Below, in pieces: positions 49,483 to 58,001 of a stretch of 64,000 bases of DNA. The position numbers and the translations under genes were made by a program. Source of the stretch: Novosphingobium sp. FSW06-99 (GTDB lineage Bacteria; Pseudomonadota; Alphaproteobacteria; Sphingomonadales; Sphingomonadaceae); NCBI RefSeq assembly GCF_001519065.1, contig NZ_KQ954251.1, positions 124,001 to 188,000 of the forward strand, in the 5' to 3' direction. Under the pieces are notes generated by a model that saw nothing but the letters and a program-made list of their open reading frames with translations, was not told the DNA's origin and did no database searches. Positions within the stretch are counted from its first letter, which is position 1, and every line of letters begins with the position of its first letter.

Positions 49483-49970
49483 GCCTGATCGATCTGGCGC
49501 AGATCGGCGCGCGCGCCGGGGCGTCGCTGATCGCGCGGGGGCAGAGCGTGGCGGTGGTCGATGGTGCCACCGGCGGACTGATTTCGGCGGGATTGCTGGC
49601 CATGCCCGGTGCTTCGGCGTTCTATCGGGGCGGCGGGATCATCTATACACTGAAAGGACGCCGGATCGTGCTAGGGCACGAACCGGGCAGCTTGCGTGGG
49701 CTGACGTCGGCCACACAAGCCTATGCCCTGGCCCAGGCTGACCTGATCCGCGCGCGCTACGGCGCCGACTGGGGTTTGGCCGAAACCGGCGCCGCCGGGC
49801 CGGGCAAGCATCCGCTGGGCGTGGCATCGGGCACCAGCGCGATTGGCCTGGCCGGGCCGGACGGTTTTACCGCCGCGATCACCGTCGAAACCGGCAGCGA
49901 AGACCGGCTGGCCAACATGCAGGCCTTTGCGCGCGCGGCGCTACTGTTGCTGGCAGACACCCTGGCCTGA
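49479..49970 (+). CDS. CinA C-terminal domain protein (PncC-like amidase)
   Basis: Stand-alone CinA amidase domain of 163 residues, by family likely to deamidate nicotinamide mononucleotide. Visible: VAVVDGATGGLISAGLLAMPG near residue 28 (true enzymes have AESxTGG, here DGATGG), YRGGGIIYT, and GLAETGAAGPGKHPLGVASG near 90-110. The first catalytic motif is therefore altered and activity is not certain. GTG 49479 overlaps the LysE stop (GTGA). Confidence 0.8.
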   Translation: MSLIDLAQIGARAGASLIARGQSVAVVDGATGGLISAGLLAMPGASAFYRGGGIIYTLKGRRIVLGHEPGSLRGLTSATQAYALAQADLIRARYGADWGLAETGAAGPGKHPLGVASGTSAIGLAGPDGFTAAITVETGSEDRLANMQAFARAALLLLADTLA

Positions 49971-49973
49971 TGT

Positions 49974-50004
49974 GCAAATCCTCCCCGTGCCGGGGAGGAT
50001 TTGC
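49974..50004. terminator. Perfect hairpin between convergent CinA-domain gene and prmA
   Basis: GCAAATCCTCCCCG (49974-49987), loop TGC, CGGGGAGGATTTGC (49991-50004), a 14-bp perfect stem with a 3-base loop, between convergent genes. Its core CCTCCCC/GGGGAGG is shared with the 9566-9704 repeat. Confidence 0.8.
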
Positions 50005-50007
50005 GCT

Positions 50008-51003
50008 TTACCAGCGTTTGGACCAGTCGGGCAGGGTGCCGACGCGGGTTGCGTGCACGACGCCGAACCGGCGGCGGCGCAGCCACAGCACGGACCAGTC
50101 GCCGCGCGTCATCCGCGCGGCCAGTCGTAGACCGGCCCGCGCATAGGCGGCGCGCACGGCGGGTTCTTGCGTGGTCAGCAGGCCCGACAGCAGCACGCTG
50201 CCACCCGGCGCGACGGCGGTGGCAAAGGCCGGGGCCAGTTCGACCAGTGGCCCGGCCAGGATATTGGCGATCAGCAAGTCATAGGGCGCACTCGCCGACA
50301 GCAGCGGGTGGTCCATGCCGGCGGCGATGACCATCGCCATGCGGCCCGGGCCATCGCCCAGCCGCACGCCATTGGCATCGGCATTGCGCGCGACCACCGG
50401 GCCGCACACCGCATCGATATCGCTGGCGATCGCGCGCGCGCGCGGCCACAGATGCAGTGCGGCAAACGTCAGCAGCCCGGTGCCGGTGCCGATATCGGCC
50501 AGATTGCGCACCACCACGCCGCATCGCTTCATCGTTGCCAGCATGGCCAGGCACCCTGCCGTGGTGGCATGCTGGCCGGTGCCGAACGCCTGGCTGGCGG
50601 GAATTTCGAAATCGCGAATGCCCGGCTGGCCCAGCGGCGCATGGTCGGGGGTGTGGACATGGAACGGCCCTTCGCGGATCGGCTCGATGCCCGACTGGCT
50701 GAGCGTCACCCAGTCGGTCGGCGGTAGATGCTCGATCACCGGTTTGGGCGCCTGATCGCCAAACAGCGCGCGCATTGCCGCCAGATCGCGCCGCGCGGGC
50801 TTGTGCGACAGCCATGCCTCCAATTGCCAGTCGTCGGGGCGATCGGGGGCAATTTCGCTGCCGGCCAGAATGATCTCCGGGTCCCAGTCGTAGGCGTCTT
50901 CATGCGCCAGCAGCGCGGCCTGGATGGTTTCGCGCGGGGCCAGGAAGGTTACCTTCCAGGCCTCTTCCGACCCGGATTCGACTGGGTCTGCATTATCGGA
51001 CAT
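50008..51003 (-). CDS. prmA: Ribosomal protein L11 methyltransferase
   Basis: SAM-dependent enzyme that trimethylates lysines of ribosomal protein L11. The SAM site is LADIGTGTGLLTFAALHLWP at about residue 172, preceded by ASQAFGTGQHATTAGCL (typical GTG-H-T motif); the later DLLIANILAGPL matches the PrmA NILA motif. 331 residues. ATG 51003 was chosen since GGAG lies 6 bases upstream, over ATG 51015. Its start overlaps the SDR gene stop by 11 bases. Confidence 0.9.
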   Translation of the reverse strand: MSDNADPVESGSEEAWKVTFLAPRETIQAALLAHEDAYDWDPEIILAGSEIAPDRPDDWQLEAWLSHKPARRDLAAMRALFGDQAPKPVIEHLPPTDWVTLSQSGIEPIREGPFHVHTPDHAPLGQPGIRDFEIPASQAFGTGQHATTAGCLAMLATMKRCGVVVRNLADIGTGTGLLTFAALHLWPRARAIASDIDAVCGPVVARNADANGVRLGDGPGRMAMVIAAGMDHPLLSASAPYDLLIANILAGPLVELAPAFATAVAPGGSVLLSGLLTTQEPAVRAAYARAGLRLAARMTRGDWSVLWLRRRRFGVVHATRVGTLPDWSKRW

Positions 51004-51712
51004 GGCTTGCTCCATTGGCGTCGATCACCGCGCCGGTCATGCTGGCCGGGGCGTCGAGCGCGCAGAACGCGGCGATACGCGCAATTTCTTCGGGACTGGC
51101 CACGCGGCCCAGCGGGATCTGCGCGGCCAGCGCGGCGGGATCGTTGGCGGCCAGATAGTCTGCCGCCATGTCGGTGGCGACAAAGCCGGGCGAGACGGCA
51201 TAGCTCAAAATGCCCTGATGGGCATAGCTGCGCGCCAGTGTCTTGTGCAGCGCAACCATGCCGCCCTTGGCTGCGGCATAGTGCCAATGGTCGGGGCTGT
51301 CGCCACGATGCGCCGCGCGGCTGGCGATATGGACGATCCGCCCGCCGCGTGCGCCCGCCTGCCAGTGGCGCACCGCCAGCCGCGACAATTGCGCCGCTGC
51401 TGTCAGGTTGATGCGCAAGCTTTCTTCCCATGCGTCAAGCCAGGCAAAGTCGGACGCAGTGATCGGATTGTCGGCAAACAGCCCGGCGTTGTTGATCAGC
51501 ACGTCGATCCGCCCGCCCGCCTGGGCCAGTGCGGCGTCCCACAAGGCGTGCGCCGCGCCGGGGTCGCCCAGATCGGCGCCGATCGTGTCGGGCCCGGCCG
51601 TGCGTCCATGGCCGATCACCATGGCACCGCGTTGGCGCAAGGCCGTGGCGATCGCCGCACCGATCCCGCGTGTCGATCCGGTCACCAGCACAATGGGGAT
51701 TGTCTCGTTCAT
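50993..51712 (-). CDS. SDR family oxidoreductase (FabG-like)
   Basis: NAD(P)-dependent short-chain dehydrogenase/reductase, 239 residues. Cofactor loop TGSTRGIGAAIA at residues 11-22, NNAG motif near 74, catalytic Ser in HIASRAAHRG and YxxxK in YAAAKGG near 145, then SPGFVATDM. It resembles 3-oxoacyl-ACP reductases but no fatty-acid synthesis gene is adjacent. ATG 51712. Upstream is the divergent sdhC promoter region. Confidence 0.85.
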   Translation of the reverse strand: MNETIPIVLVTGSTRGIGAAIATALRQRGAMVIGHGRTAGPDTIGADLGDPGAAHALWDAALAQAGGRIDVLINNAGLFADNPITASDFAWLDAWEESLRINLTAAAQLSRLAVRHWQAGARGGRIVHIASRAAHRGDSPDHWHYAAAKGGMVALHKTLARSYAHQGILSYAVSPGFVATDMAADYLAANDPAALAAQIPLGRVASPEEIARIAAFCALDAPASMTGAVIDANGASHVR

Positions 51713-51887
51713 CCCGGCGCCTTAGTCCCGCCGCTGACCACCCGCAACCGTGCAGCCTGTCATACCTATGCATGTTACACTGCAGCACAGGTTGCGCGAT
51801 GCGGCATTTCGACTAATACGAATCGCGCTTGATGTCCCGGCTGAATGGGTTTGGCCGCGACAACCGTTCGGCTTTTGAGGAGTTTTC

Positions 51888-52316
51888 ATGGCGCAGGCAC
51901 GCAGCAACCGGCCCATTTCGCCGCATCTTCAGATCTGGCGCTGGGGCCCCGCCATGCTGGTCTCGATCCTGCACCGGGTTACCGGCAACGGGCTGGCCTT
52001 TGCCGGGCTGGGCCTGCTGCTGTGGTGGGTCGGTGCCATCGCGGGCGGCGAACAGAGCTATCTGACGTTCACCCAATATGTCTGGACTGGCACCGGTCCG
52101 TGGCTGTCGTCGTGGACCGCGATCTTGGGCAAGCTGGTGCTGATCGGCCTGACCTGGGCCTTCTTTCAGCATCTGGCCACCGGCCTGCGCCATTTCGTGC
52201 TGGATATCGGGGCCGGATATGAATTGCATGCCAACGCGCGCTGGTCGGTGCTGACGCTGGTGTTCTCCGTGCTCGCCACGGCCCTGTTCTGGGCCTTCGT
52301 GCTGACGTCACACTGA
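51888..52316 (+). CDS. sdhC: Succinate dehydrogenase cytochrome b556 subunit
   Basis: Membrane anchor of complex II with three helices that bind heme b and ubiquinone. PHLQIWRWGPAMLVSILHRV and TGNGLAFAGLGL (helix 1), QHLATGLRHFVLDIG (heme His) and a third helix near the C-terminus. 142 residues, as usual. ATG 51888 follows GAGGAG. First gene of sdhCDA. Confidence 0.93.
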   Translation: MAQARSNRPISPHLQIWRWGPAMLVSILHRVTGNGLAFAGLGLLLWWVGAIAGGEQSYLTFTQYVWTGTGPWLSSWTAILGKLVLIGLTWAFFQHLATGLRHFVLDIGAGYELHANARWSVLTLVFSVLATALFWAFVLTSH

Positions 52317-52337
52317 TCCTGCGGACAAGAGGTTTTT

Positions 52338-52721
52338 ATGGGTAATGGTACTTCCATCGGCCGTGTCCGGGGGCTGGGTTCCAGTCATCAGGGTACGCAT
52401 CACTGGCTTGCGTCGCGTCTGACGGCGGTCGGCAATCTGATCCTGCTGCCGTATCTGCTGATCAGCCTGCTGCTTTTGCCGAGCTATGACTTTGCGTCGG
52501 TCCATGGCTGGGCGGCCCAGCCGGTCGCCGCCACCGCGCTGATCCTGACTTTCATCAACACGTTCTATCACGCACGCCTCGGCGTGCAGGTGATGCTGGA
52601 AGACTATGTGCACGAAGCGCCGGGCAAGCTGCTTGCCTGGGTCTTCGTCAATTTCGTGCCCTTCGCGGGTGCCGCGTTCGGTGTGATTTCGGTCATCCGC
52701 ATTGCCCTGGGAGGCGCTTGA
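52338..52721 (+). CDS. sdhD: Succinate dehydrogenase hydrophobic anchor subunit
   Basis: Second membrane anchor of complex II, 127 residues, three helices. TGTHHWLASRLTAVGNL-like start (GTHHWLASRLTA), heme/quinone region FYHARLGVQVMLEDYVH near residues 79-95. It starts 21 bases after sdhC and ends 3 bases before sdhA. AGAGG lies upstream of ATG 52338. Confidence 0.92.
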   Translation: MGNGTSIGRVRGLGSSHQGTHHWLASRLTAVGNLILLPYLLISLLLLPSYDFASVHGWAAQPVAATALILTFINTFYHARLGVQVMLEDYVHEAPGKLLAWVFVNFVPFAGAAFGVISVIRIALGGA

Positions 52722-52724
52722 GCC

Positions 52725-54530
52725 ATGACTGCCGCATACAAGATCATTGACCATACGTATGACGTGGTGGTGGTGGGGGCCGGCGGTTCGGGCCTGCGCG
52801 CGACGATGGGCGCGGCCCAGGCCGGATTGCGCACCGCCTGCATCACCAAAGTGTTCCCGACCCGGTCGCACACTGTCGCCGCACAGGGCGGGATTGCCGC
52901 ATCGCTGTGCAACAACACCCCCGATCACTGGCAATGGCACATGTACGACACCGTCAAGGGGTCGGACTGGCTGGGCGACCAGGACGCGATCGAATATATG
53001 GTGCGCGAAGCACCTGCGGCGGTCTACGAGTTGGAACACGCCGGCGTTCCGTTCAGCCGCAACGCCGACGGCACGATCTATCAACGCCCGTTTGGCGGCC
53101 ATATGCAGAACATGGGCGAAGGCCCGCCGGTGCAGCGCACGTGTGCCGCCGCCGACCGTACCGGCCATGCCATGTTGCACGCGCTCTATCAGCAATCGCT
53201 GAAATACGACGCGGACTTCTTCATCGAATATTTCGCCATCGACCTGATCATGGAAAACGGCGTGTGCCGGGGCGTGGTCGCGCTGTGCATGGATGATGGT
53301 TCGATCCATCGCTTCCGTTCGCATTCGGTGGTGCTGGCCACCGGCGGCTATGGCCGCAGCTATTTCACCGCGACATCGGCGCATACCTGCACCGGCGACG
53401 GCGGCGGCATGGTGCTGCGCGCCGGGCTGCCGCTGCAGGACATGGAATTCGTGCAGTTCCATCCCACCGGCATCTATGGCGCGGGCGTGCTGATTACCGA
53501 AGGCGCGCGCGGCGAAGGCGGCTATCTGACCAATTCCGAAGGCGAGCGGTTCATGGAACGCTATGCCCCTTCGGCCAAGGATCTGGCCAGCCGCGATGTC
53601 GTGTCGCGATCGATGGCGCTGGAAATCCGCGAAGGGCGCGGCGTGGGTCCGCACAAGGACCACATTTATCTGCACCTCGACCATATCGATCCCAAAGTGC
53701 TGGCCGAGCGTCTGCCGGGCATCACCGAAAGCGGCAAGATCTTTGCCGGGGTCGATCTGACGCGCCAGCCTTTGCCGGTGGTGCCGACGGTGCATTACAA
53801 CATGGGCGGCATCCCGACCAATTATCACGGCGAAGTCGTCACCATTGGTGCCGACGGCAACCCGGAAACGATTGTGCCGGGTCTGTTCGCCGTGGGTGAG
53901 GCGGCCTGCGTGTCGGTGCACGGCGCCAACCGTCTGGGCTCCAACTCGCTGATCGATCTGGTGGTGTTTGGCCGCGCCACCGGCCTGCGCCTGAAGGAAC
54001 TGATCAAGCCCGGTTCCAACCACGCAGCGCTGCCCCAGGACAGCGCCGATCTCGCGCTGACCCGGCTCGACCATTTCCGCAACGCCAAGGGCGGTTCGCC
54101 CACCGCGCAGATCCGCACCGAAATGCAGCGTACGATGAGCCAGCACGCCGCCGTGTTCCGCACCGACGAGCTGATGGCCGAAGGCAAAGTCAAACTTGCC
54201 GCGACGTATGAGCGGATGCAGGATATCGGCGTGTCCGATCGTTCGCTGATCTGGAACTCGGACCTGATCGAAACGCTGGAACTCGACAACCTGATCAGCC
54301 AGGCCGCTGTGACCATGCACAGCGCGTTCAACCGCAAGGAAAGCCGCGGCGCCCACGCGCACGAGGATTTCCCCACCCGCGACGACGCCAACTGGATGAA
54401 GCACACCGCAACCTGGTTCAACGGCTGGGGCGGGCAGGGCGGCGAGATCCGCATCGATTATCGCCCGGTGCACGAATATACGCTGACCGACGACGCGACG
54501 TACATCAAGCCAAAGGCGCGCGTGTACTGA
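52725..54530 (+). CDS. sdhA: Succinate dehydrogenase flavoprotein subunit
   Basis: Catalytic FAD subunit, 601 residues. FAD motif [20 protein letters not shown] near residue 12, covalent-FAD His in [12 protein letters not shown] near 45, active-site region [21 protein letters not shown] near 247 shown in part, and [20 protein letters not shown] near 387. The gene for the iron-sulfur subunit is not the next gene: a terminator follows the stop directly. Confidence 0.97.
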   Translation: MTAAYKIIDHTYDVVVVGAGGSGLRATMGAAQAGLRTACITKVFPTRSHTVAAQGGIAASLCNNTPDHWQWHMYDTVKGSDWLGDQDAIEYMVREAPAAVYELEHAGVPFSRNADGTIYQRPFGGHMQNMGEGPPVQRTCAAADRTGHAMLHALYQQSLKYDADFFIEYFAIDLIMENGVCRGVVALCMDDGSIHRFRSHSVVLATGGYGRSYFTATSAHTCTGDGGGMVLRAGLPLQDMEFVQFHPTGIYGAGVLITEGARGEGGYLTNSEGERFMERYAPSAKDLASRDVVSRSMALEIREGRGVGPHKDHIYLHLDHIDPKVLAERLPGITESGKIFAGVDLTRQPLPVVPTVHYNMGGIPTNYHGEVVTIGADGNPETIVPGLFAVGEAACVSVHGANRLGSNSLIDLVVFGRATGLRLKELIKPGSNHAALPQDSADLALTRLDHFRNAKGGSPTAQIRTEMQRTMSQHAAVFRTDELMAEGKVKLAATYERMQDIGVSDRSLIWNSDLIETLELDNLISQAAVTMHSAFNRKESRGAHAHEDFPTRDDANWMKHTATWFNGWGGQGGEIRIDYRPVHEYTLTDDATYIKPKARVY

Positions 54531-54555
54531 TCGGCGGTTCAGGTGATGCATTCCG

Positions 54556-54586
54556 GGGCCGGGGTGGTGACACCCCGGCCCTTTTT
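54556..54586 (+). terminator. Rho-independent terminator after sdhA
   Basis: GGGCCGGGGTG (54556-54566), loop GTGA, CACCCCGGCCC (54571-54581) then TTTTT. It ends the sdhCDA transcript 25 bases after the stop. Confidence 0.92.
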
Positions 54587-54669
54587 GCTTGTCGCGGGCG
54601 CGTAAAGCGCCGATGCGGTTGGCCATTGGATGGGGGCGCCCGGTTGTTGGCGCGGGGTTGGAGTGGTTC

Positions 54670-54975
54670 ATGGCCGACGACGATTATGTCTATGACGAAG
54701 AAACCGGCGAATGGATGGCAGCATCCGATTTGGCCGCGCGCAACGCGGCGGCCGATCGTGTGGACGTGCGCGATGCGGTGGGCAACCTGCTGACCGATGG
54801 CGACCAGGTCACGCTGATCAAGGATCTTGAGGTCAAGGGCGCCGGACAGACGCTCAAGCGCGGCACGCTGATCAAATCGATCCGACTGACCGGTGACTCG
54901 CAGGAAATCGACTGCCGTTTCGACGGGATCAAGGGTCTGGTGCTGCGTGCCGAATTTGTGAAAAAGCGGACCTAA
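54670..54975 (+). CDS. PhnA/YjdM-like small protein
   Basis: Protein of 101 residues with the C-terminal PhnA core: VRDAVGNLLTDGDQVTLIKD, LEVKGAGQTLKRGTLIKSI and IDCRFDGIKGLVLRAEFVKK. The N-terminal zinc ribbon (two CxxC) of E. coli YjdM is missing and replaced by an acidic stretch (DDDYVYDEETGEWMA). Despite the old name, these proteins are not shown to act in phosphonate use. ATG 54670; the stop lies at the edge of the following repeat. Confidence 0.8.
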   Translation: MADDDYVYDEETGEWMAASDLAARNAAADRVDVRDAVGNLLTDGDQVTLIKDLEVKGAGQTLKRGTLIKSIRLTGDSQEIDCRFDGIKGLVLRAEFVKKRT

Positions 54976-55077
54976 AGCACAATGCGTTTAATCTGAGACG
55001 CATCATGCTTTAGGAGTCTTTGTTTTCGCATCGTTTATTGCAAAAAACCGGTACCCACTTTTTTGCACGATGCTCTA
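54973..55077. repeat. Mosaic palindromic repeat element (two hairpins)
   Basis: Hairpin 1: TAAAGCACAATGCGT (54973-54987) with ACGCATCATGCTTTA (54998-55012), two mismatches. Hairpin 2: GCATCGT/ACGATGC (55028-55034, 55067-55073) enclosing GCAAAAAA/TTTTTTGC (55040-55047, 55059-55066) around ACCGGTACCCAC-like bases. The layout is like the interspersed mosaic elements found in rhizobia and sphingomonads. It includes the PhnA-like gene's stop codon. Confidence 0.75.
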
Positions 55078-55091
55078 ATCAATTCGCTCGC

Positions 55092-55625
55092 TCAGTTTTT
55101 GGCGGGCGCGACATAGGGCCGGATGCGGCAGCCGCGCGCTTTGGCATAGCCTTTGAGATAGGCGCGGCGGACACTGCCGGCATAAAGATAGAGCGCGCGG
55201 TGTGCCTCGGCGGCGTTGGCGCCGCTGATCTCGCGAATGACGCCATCGAACGGGATCAGGCTGCCAACGACCGATCGCGCGGTGCCGCCAACGGCACGGT
55301 CGCGCTTTTGCTCGGCACTGGGCAATGTGCGTTCATCGATGTCCGGCCCCAGCACGGCATTCAGATCGGCCACCGCCAGGTTCAGGCTGCTGCACAGGCC
55401 CTTGCCCGGAATAGTGTAAGGATGGGCCTGCGCCGCCTCGAGCACCGGGGCCACTTTGTCCTTGTCCTTGCGCAAGTTGAGATCGTCGGCCGGCTTGGCC
55501 GCAATATCGCCCGCCGTTACGGTCTGTGGCGCTGCCGCAGTCTGGGCCGATAGCTGGCCTGGTCCGGCTAAGACGAGGATCGTGCCGACAAGGGCCTGGG
55601 CGAAAGGGTGGATTTGCAACGGCAT
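55092..55625 (-). CDS. Hypothetical exported protein
   Basis: Unrecognised protein of 177 residues. It has a signal peptide (LVGTILVLAGPGQLSAQ) so should be periplasmic. The middle is charged (LNLRKDKDKVAPVLEAA); the C-terminal half is helical with AEAHRALYLYAGSVRRAYLK and ends basic. Two cysteines (CSSLN near 89 and CRIRP near 168) could form a disulfide. ATG 55625 was chosen because it gives the best signal peptide; ATG 55652 is in frame. It stands alone next to a repeat. Confidence 0.65.
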   Translation of the reverse strand: MPLQIHPFAQALVGTILVLAGPGQLSAQTAAAPQTVTAGDIAAKPADDLNLRKDKDKVAPVLEAAQAHPYTIPGKGLCSSLNLAVADLNAVLGPDIDERTLPSAEQKRDRAVGGTARSVVGSLIPFDGVIREISGANAAEAHRALYLYAGSVRRAYLKGYAKARGCRIRPYVAPAKN

Positions 55626-55849
55626 GGCGCAACATACCATGGCTGGCGCCAATCGTCCGATAGAAAACGTGCTGTAAGTGTCTGACTCAAAACACGCGAA
55701 ACCCGCCTGGCTGGCCCGTGCAACCGAGGCTAAGGGATTATACGCTCAGTAATATTCCTCAGTTTCCGGCGCTAGGTCGAATCCCTCGGTAATTAACCAC
55801 GATGCGTAACAATCCAGCTTCCACAGACAGTTGTCGAAAGGAACGGGTT

Positions 55850-56587
55850 ATGAATTGGGGGTTGGCAAATGGCGCGGACATGCTGCGCTTCGGACGGCGC
55901 GAAGGCACCGATCATGCTGACAGCGGGGGCGATACCGGGGTCTTGTCGGGCGCGACCGCGTTCGATTGTCTGCGCACCAGCGCGAATGTCATCGTGGTCC
56001 ATCTGATCGAGCAGGATGTCGGCCTGCGGGCCAATATCGCCCGCCGCCTGTTCGGTCTGGGGTTCCATGCCGAAATCTATACCGGCACACGCGAATTCGC
56101 CGAATTTGCACCGAGCGACGGGATCGTGCTGATCGACGACGCCAATCATTCGGGCGGTTTGATCGGCATGATCAGCGAACTCGATGCGGTCGGTACCGGG
56201 CTGCCGATCATCGCCTTTTGCGACAAACCGACGATTGCCGGGGTGGTCGCCGCGATGCGCGCGCGCGCCGTCAATTACCTGCCGCTCGATGTCAACGACG
56301 CGACGCTGGCCGATGCGATCGCCGCAGCCTATCACGAAGGCGAACAGAAGCGGTCGTTCCTCGCCAAAGTCGCCACGTGCGGCAAGATGATCGCGCATCT
56401 TTCGCCGCGCGAACGTCAGGTGCTGGAATTGCTGGTCGAGGGCGAAAGCAACAAGGGCATGGCCCGCGTGCTGGGGCTTAGCCCGCGCACCGTGGAAATC
56501 CACCGCATGAAATTGATGGGCAAGCTTGGCGCGCGGTCGCCCGCACAGGCGGTGAAGATCTGGTGCGCCGCCAATCTGGCGGCATGA
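55850..56587 (+). CDS. LuxR/FixJ-type regulator with non-canonical receiver
   Basis: DNA-binding regulator of 245 residues. The C-terminal LuxR-type HTH is complete (LSPRERQVLELLVEGESNKGMARVL, split here at about 183-220, then SPRTVEIHRMKLMGKLG). The N-terminal receiver-like domain (about 45-165) keeps an Asp in VLIDDANHSGG but lacks the usual Thr/Ser after strand 4 (IIAFCDK) and the conserved Lys (NYLPLDV in place of FLxKP), so phosphorylation is doubtful. ATG 55850 has AAGGA 8 bases upstream. No histidine kinase is adjacent. Confidence 0.85.
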   Translation: MNWGLANGADMLRFGRREGTDHADSGGDTGVLSGATAFDCLRTSANVIVVHLIEQDVGLRANIARRLFGLGFHAEIYTGTREFAEFAPSDGIVLIDDANHSGGLIGMISELDAVGTGLPIIAFCDKPTIAGVVAAMRARAVNYLPLDVNDATLADAIAAAYHEGEQKRSFLAKVATCGKMIAHLSPRERQVLELLVEGESNKGMARVLGLSPRTVEIHRMKLMGKLGARSPAQAVKIWCAANLAA

Positions 56588-56591
56588 CCTG

Positions 56592-56620
56592 GCGGACCCC
56601 GCTGCACAGGCGGGGTCCGC
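56592..56620. terminator. Hairpin between convergent genes
   Basis: GCGGACCCCGC (56592-56602), 7-base loop, GCGGGGTCCGC (56610-56620): a perfect 11-bp stem. It lies 4 bases after the LuxR-type gene and 10 bases before the end of the next minus-strand gene. Confidence 0.75.
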
Positions 56621-56630
56621 AATGGTGTGA

Positions 56631-57734
56631 TTAACCGGTCTTGCCGCAGAATTTGGCCAGACCGTTCAGGCTGGCGGCGGCGTTGGCGGTTGAAAATTCG
56701 ATCACCTTGTTGTCGCCGACTACCGCCAGCGCATCGGCTTCCATCAGGCTGGCCAGATCGTGGGCCGACAGCACATGGCCCCGGCCCGGTGCATCGTCGC
56801 TGTCGACCATGAATGCCGCCAGACGCTGCCCCGCGCGATAGATTTCGACCAGTTTGCCGTGGCGTTCAAAGTCGCGGATAAAGGCATTGGTACGGGTCAG
56901 CGTCGCATCGTCGGTCGCGGCAGGGTTTATCCCCACGTCGAGATGCGCATAGAGTTGACGGTCGGCGCACGAAACGCCGATGCGAAAGCTGGCGGCGGCA
57001 TTGGCGGGGTGATTGGTGGTGCTGGTATAGGCTTCGGCGCGGCCTTTGACATAGGCCGAAAGACCCGCATGGAATGCCAGTCGCCAGGGTTTCAGTTCCT
57101 GCGCGGCGGCGTCATCGCGGCGGCTTTCGATCAGGCGGGTGGCCACGTGATGTGGCACCGCACGGCACGTCATGGCACCGATCGCGCGCGTCGATCCCGC
57201 TCCGGTAAAGCTGTAACTGTGCGTTCCGGCGCGGATGACAAAGCTTTGCGCGGTATTGAGCACGTCGAACTGTTTTTCGCTCAGATAGGCGGCGGCAAAC
57301 TCGGCCTGGCCGTGAAACGTGCTGTGGCCGCGATCTTCGGGATAGATGTCGAATTGCGCCGACAGCGTCGGCGCATGGGTGCTGATCATCAGTTTGGCAC
57401 CGGGGTTGCGGAACAGCGCGACAAGCTCGGCATTGCGCGGCGTGTGCGCGGCGCCAAAGATCAGGCGATGCGATGCCGGATCGAACGGATCGCACTGCAT
57501 GCCGGCAAAAACGCCGGGTTCGCCATTGCCCGCACCCACGGCGGCCAGTTGCCCATTGTCCTGCACGGTCCAGCTTGCCGCCATCAGCCCCGGGCGACTG
57601 TCGATCCGGGCGATGCTCTGCGCGCCGGGATCGTCGTTCGGCCGGGCATTGGCGAGGCCGGGTGCCAACGCACCCCACACCATCAGCGCGGCCAGCGTAC
57701 GCCCGCGCAGGTGCCGCCTTACATTGCGTGTCAT
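56631..57734 (-). CDS. Hypothetical exported protein with two similar halves
   Basis: Unrecognised protein of 367 residues. Signal peptide TLAALMVWGALAPGLANA indicates export. Two halves end alike: SYSFTGAGSTRAIGAMTC (about 178-195) and VIEFSTANAAASLNGLAKFC (about 345-364). That pattern of strand, small residues, Ala/Leu helix and Cys recalls the C-terminal part of invasion-associated IalB-type and related proteins, and suggests an internal duplication. No function is assigned. ATG 57734. The bases up to the next gene (57735-58001) show no clear structure. Confidence 0.65.
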   Translation of the reverse strand: MTRNVRRHLRGRTLAALMVWGALAPGLANARPNDDPGAQSIARIDSRPGLMAASWTVQDNGQLAAVGAGNGEPGVFAGMQCDPFDPASHRLIFGAAHTPRNAELVALFRNPGAKLMISTHAPTLSAQFDIYPEDRGHSTFHGQAEFAAAYLSEKQFDVLNTAQSFVIRAGTHSYSFTGAGSTRAIGAMTCRAVPHHVATRLIESRRDDAAAQELKPWRLAFHAGLSAYVKGRAEAYTSTTNHPANAAASFRIGVSCADRQLYAHLDVGINPAATDDATLTRTNAFIRDFERHGKLVEIYRAGQRLAAFMVDSDDAPGRGHVLSAHDLASLMEADALAVVGDNKVIEFSTANAAASLNGLAKFCGKTG

Positions 57735-58001
57735 CGCTCAACTCCAGCAAGTTTCTCCACGTTCGCTGGTTGGCCCACGCGTGGTTAAGGGTTGTGGTAA
57801 AGGGCCAGCCGGTTCATTCCGTTGGCGGGCGTTAGAAACCGCGTAACCGTTGGCAAATTGCGATGTGCGGCGTTAACCCGGCAGCAACCGTTTGGTCCTG
57901 ATCGGCGGCTGAAGCCAAAAGGAAGCTTGCGTCAGTCCGTGCCATTTGTCAGGCAGGATACACGACGCAAAACGGTTGCGGTCGGGCGACGGGACCGGGC
58001 A

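Noticed and set aside
52308..54671. A 787-codon minus-strand frame opposite sdhD and sdhA.
   Set aside because: sdhD and sdhA are unmistakable; the antisense frame is a composition effect.
57783..57800. Possible CtrA binding site (TTAA followed after 7 bases by a similar half).
   Set aside because: The second half reads GGTAA rather than TTAA(C); a single half-site is not evidence.
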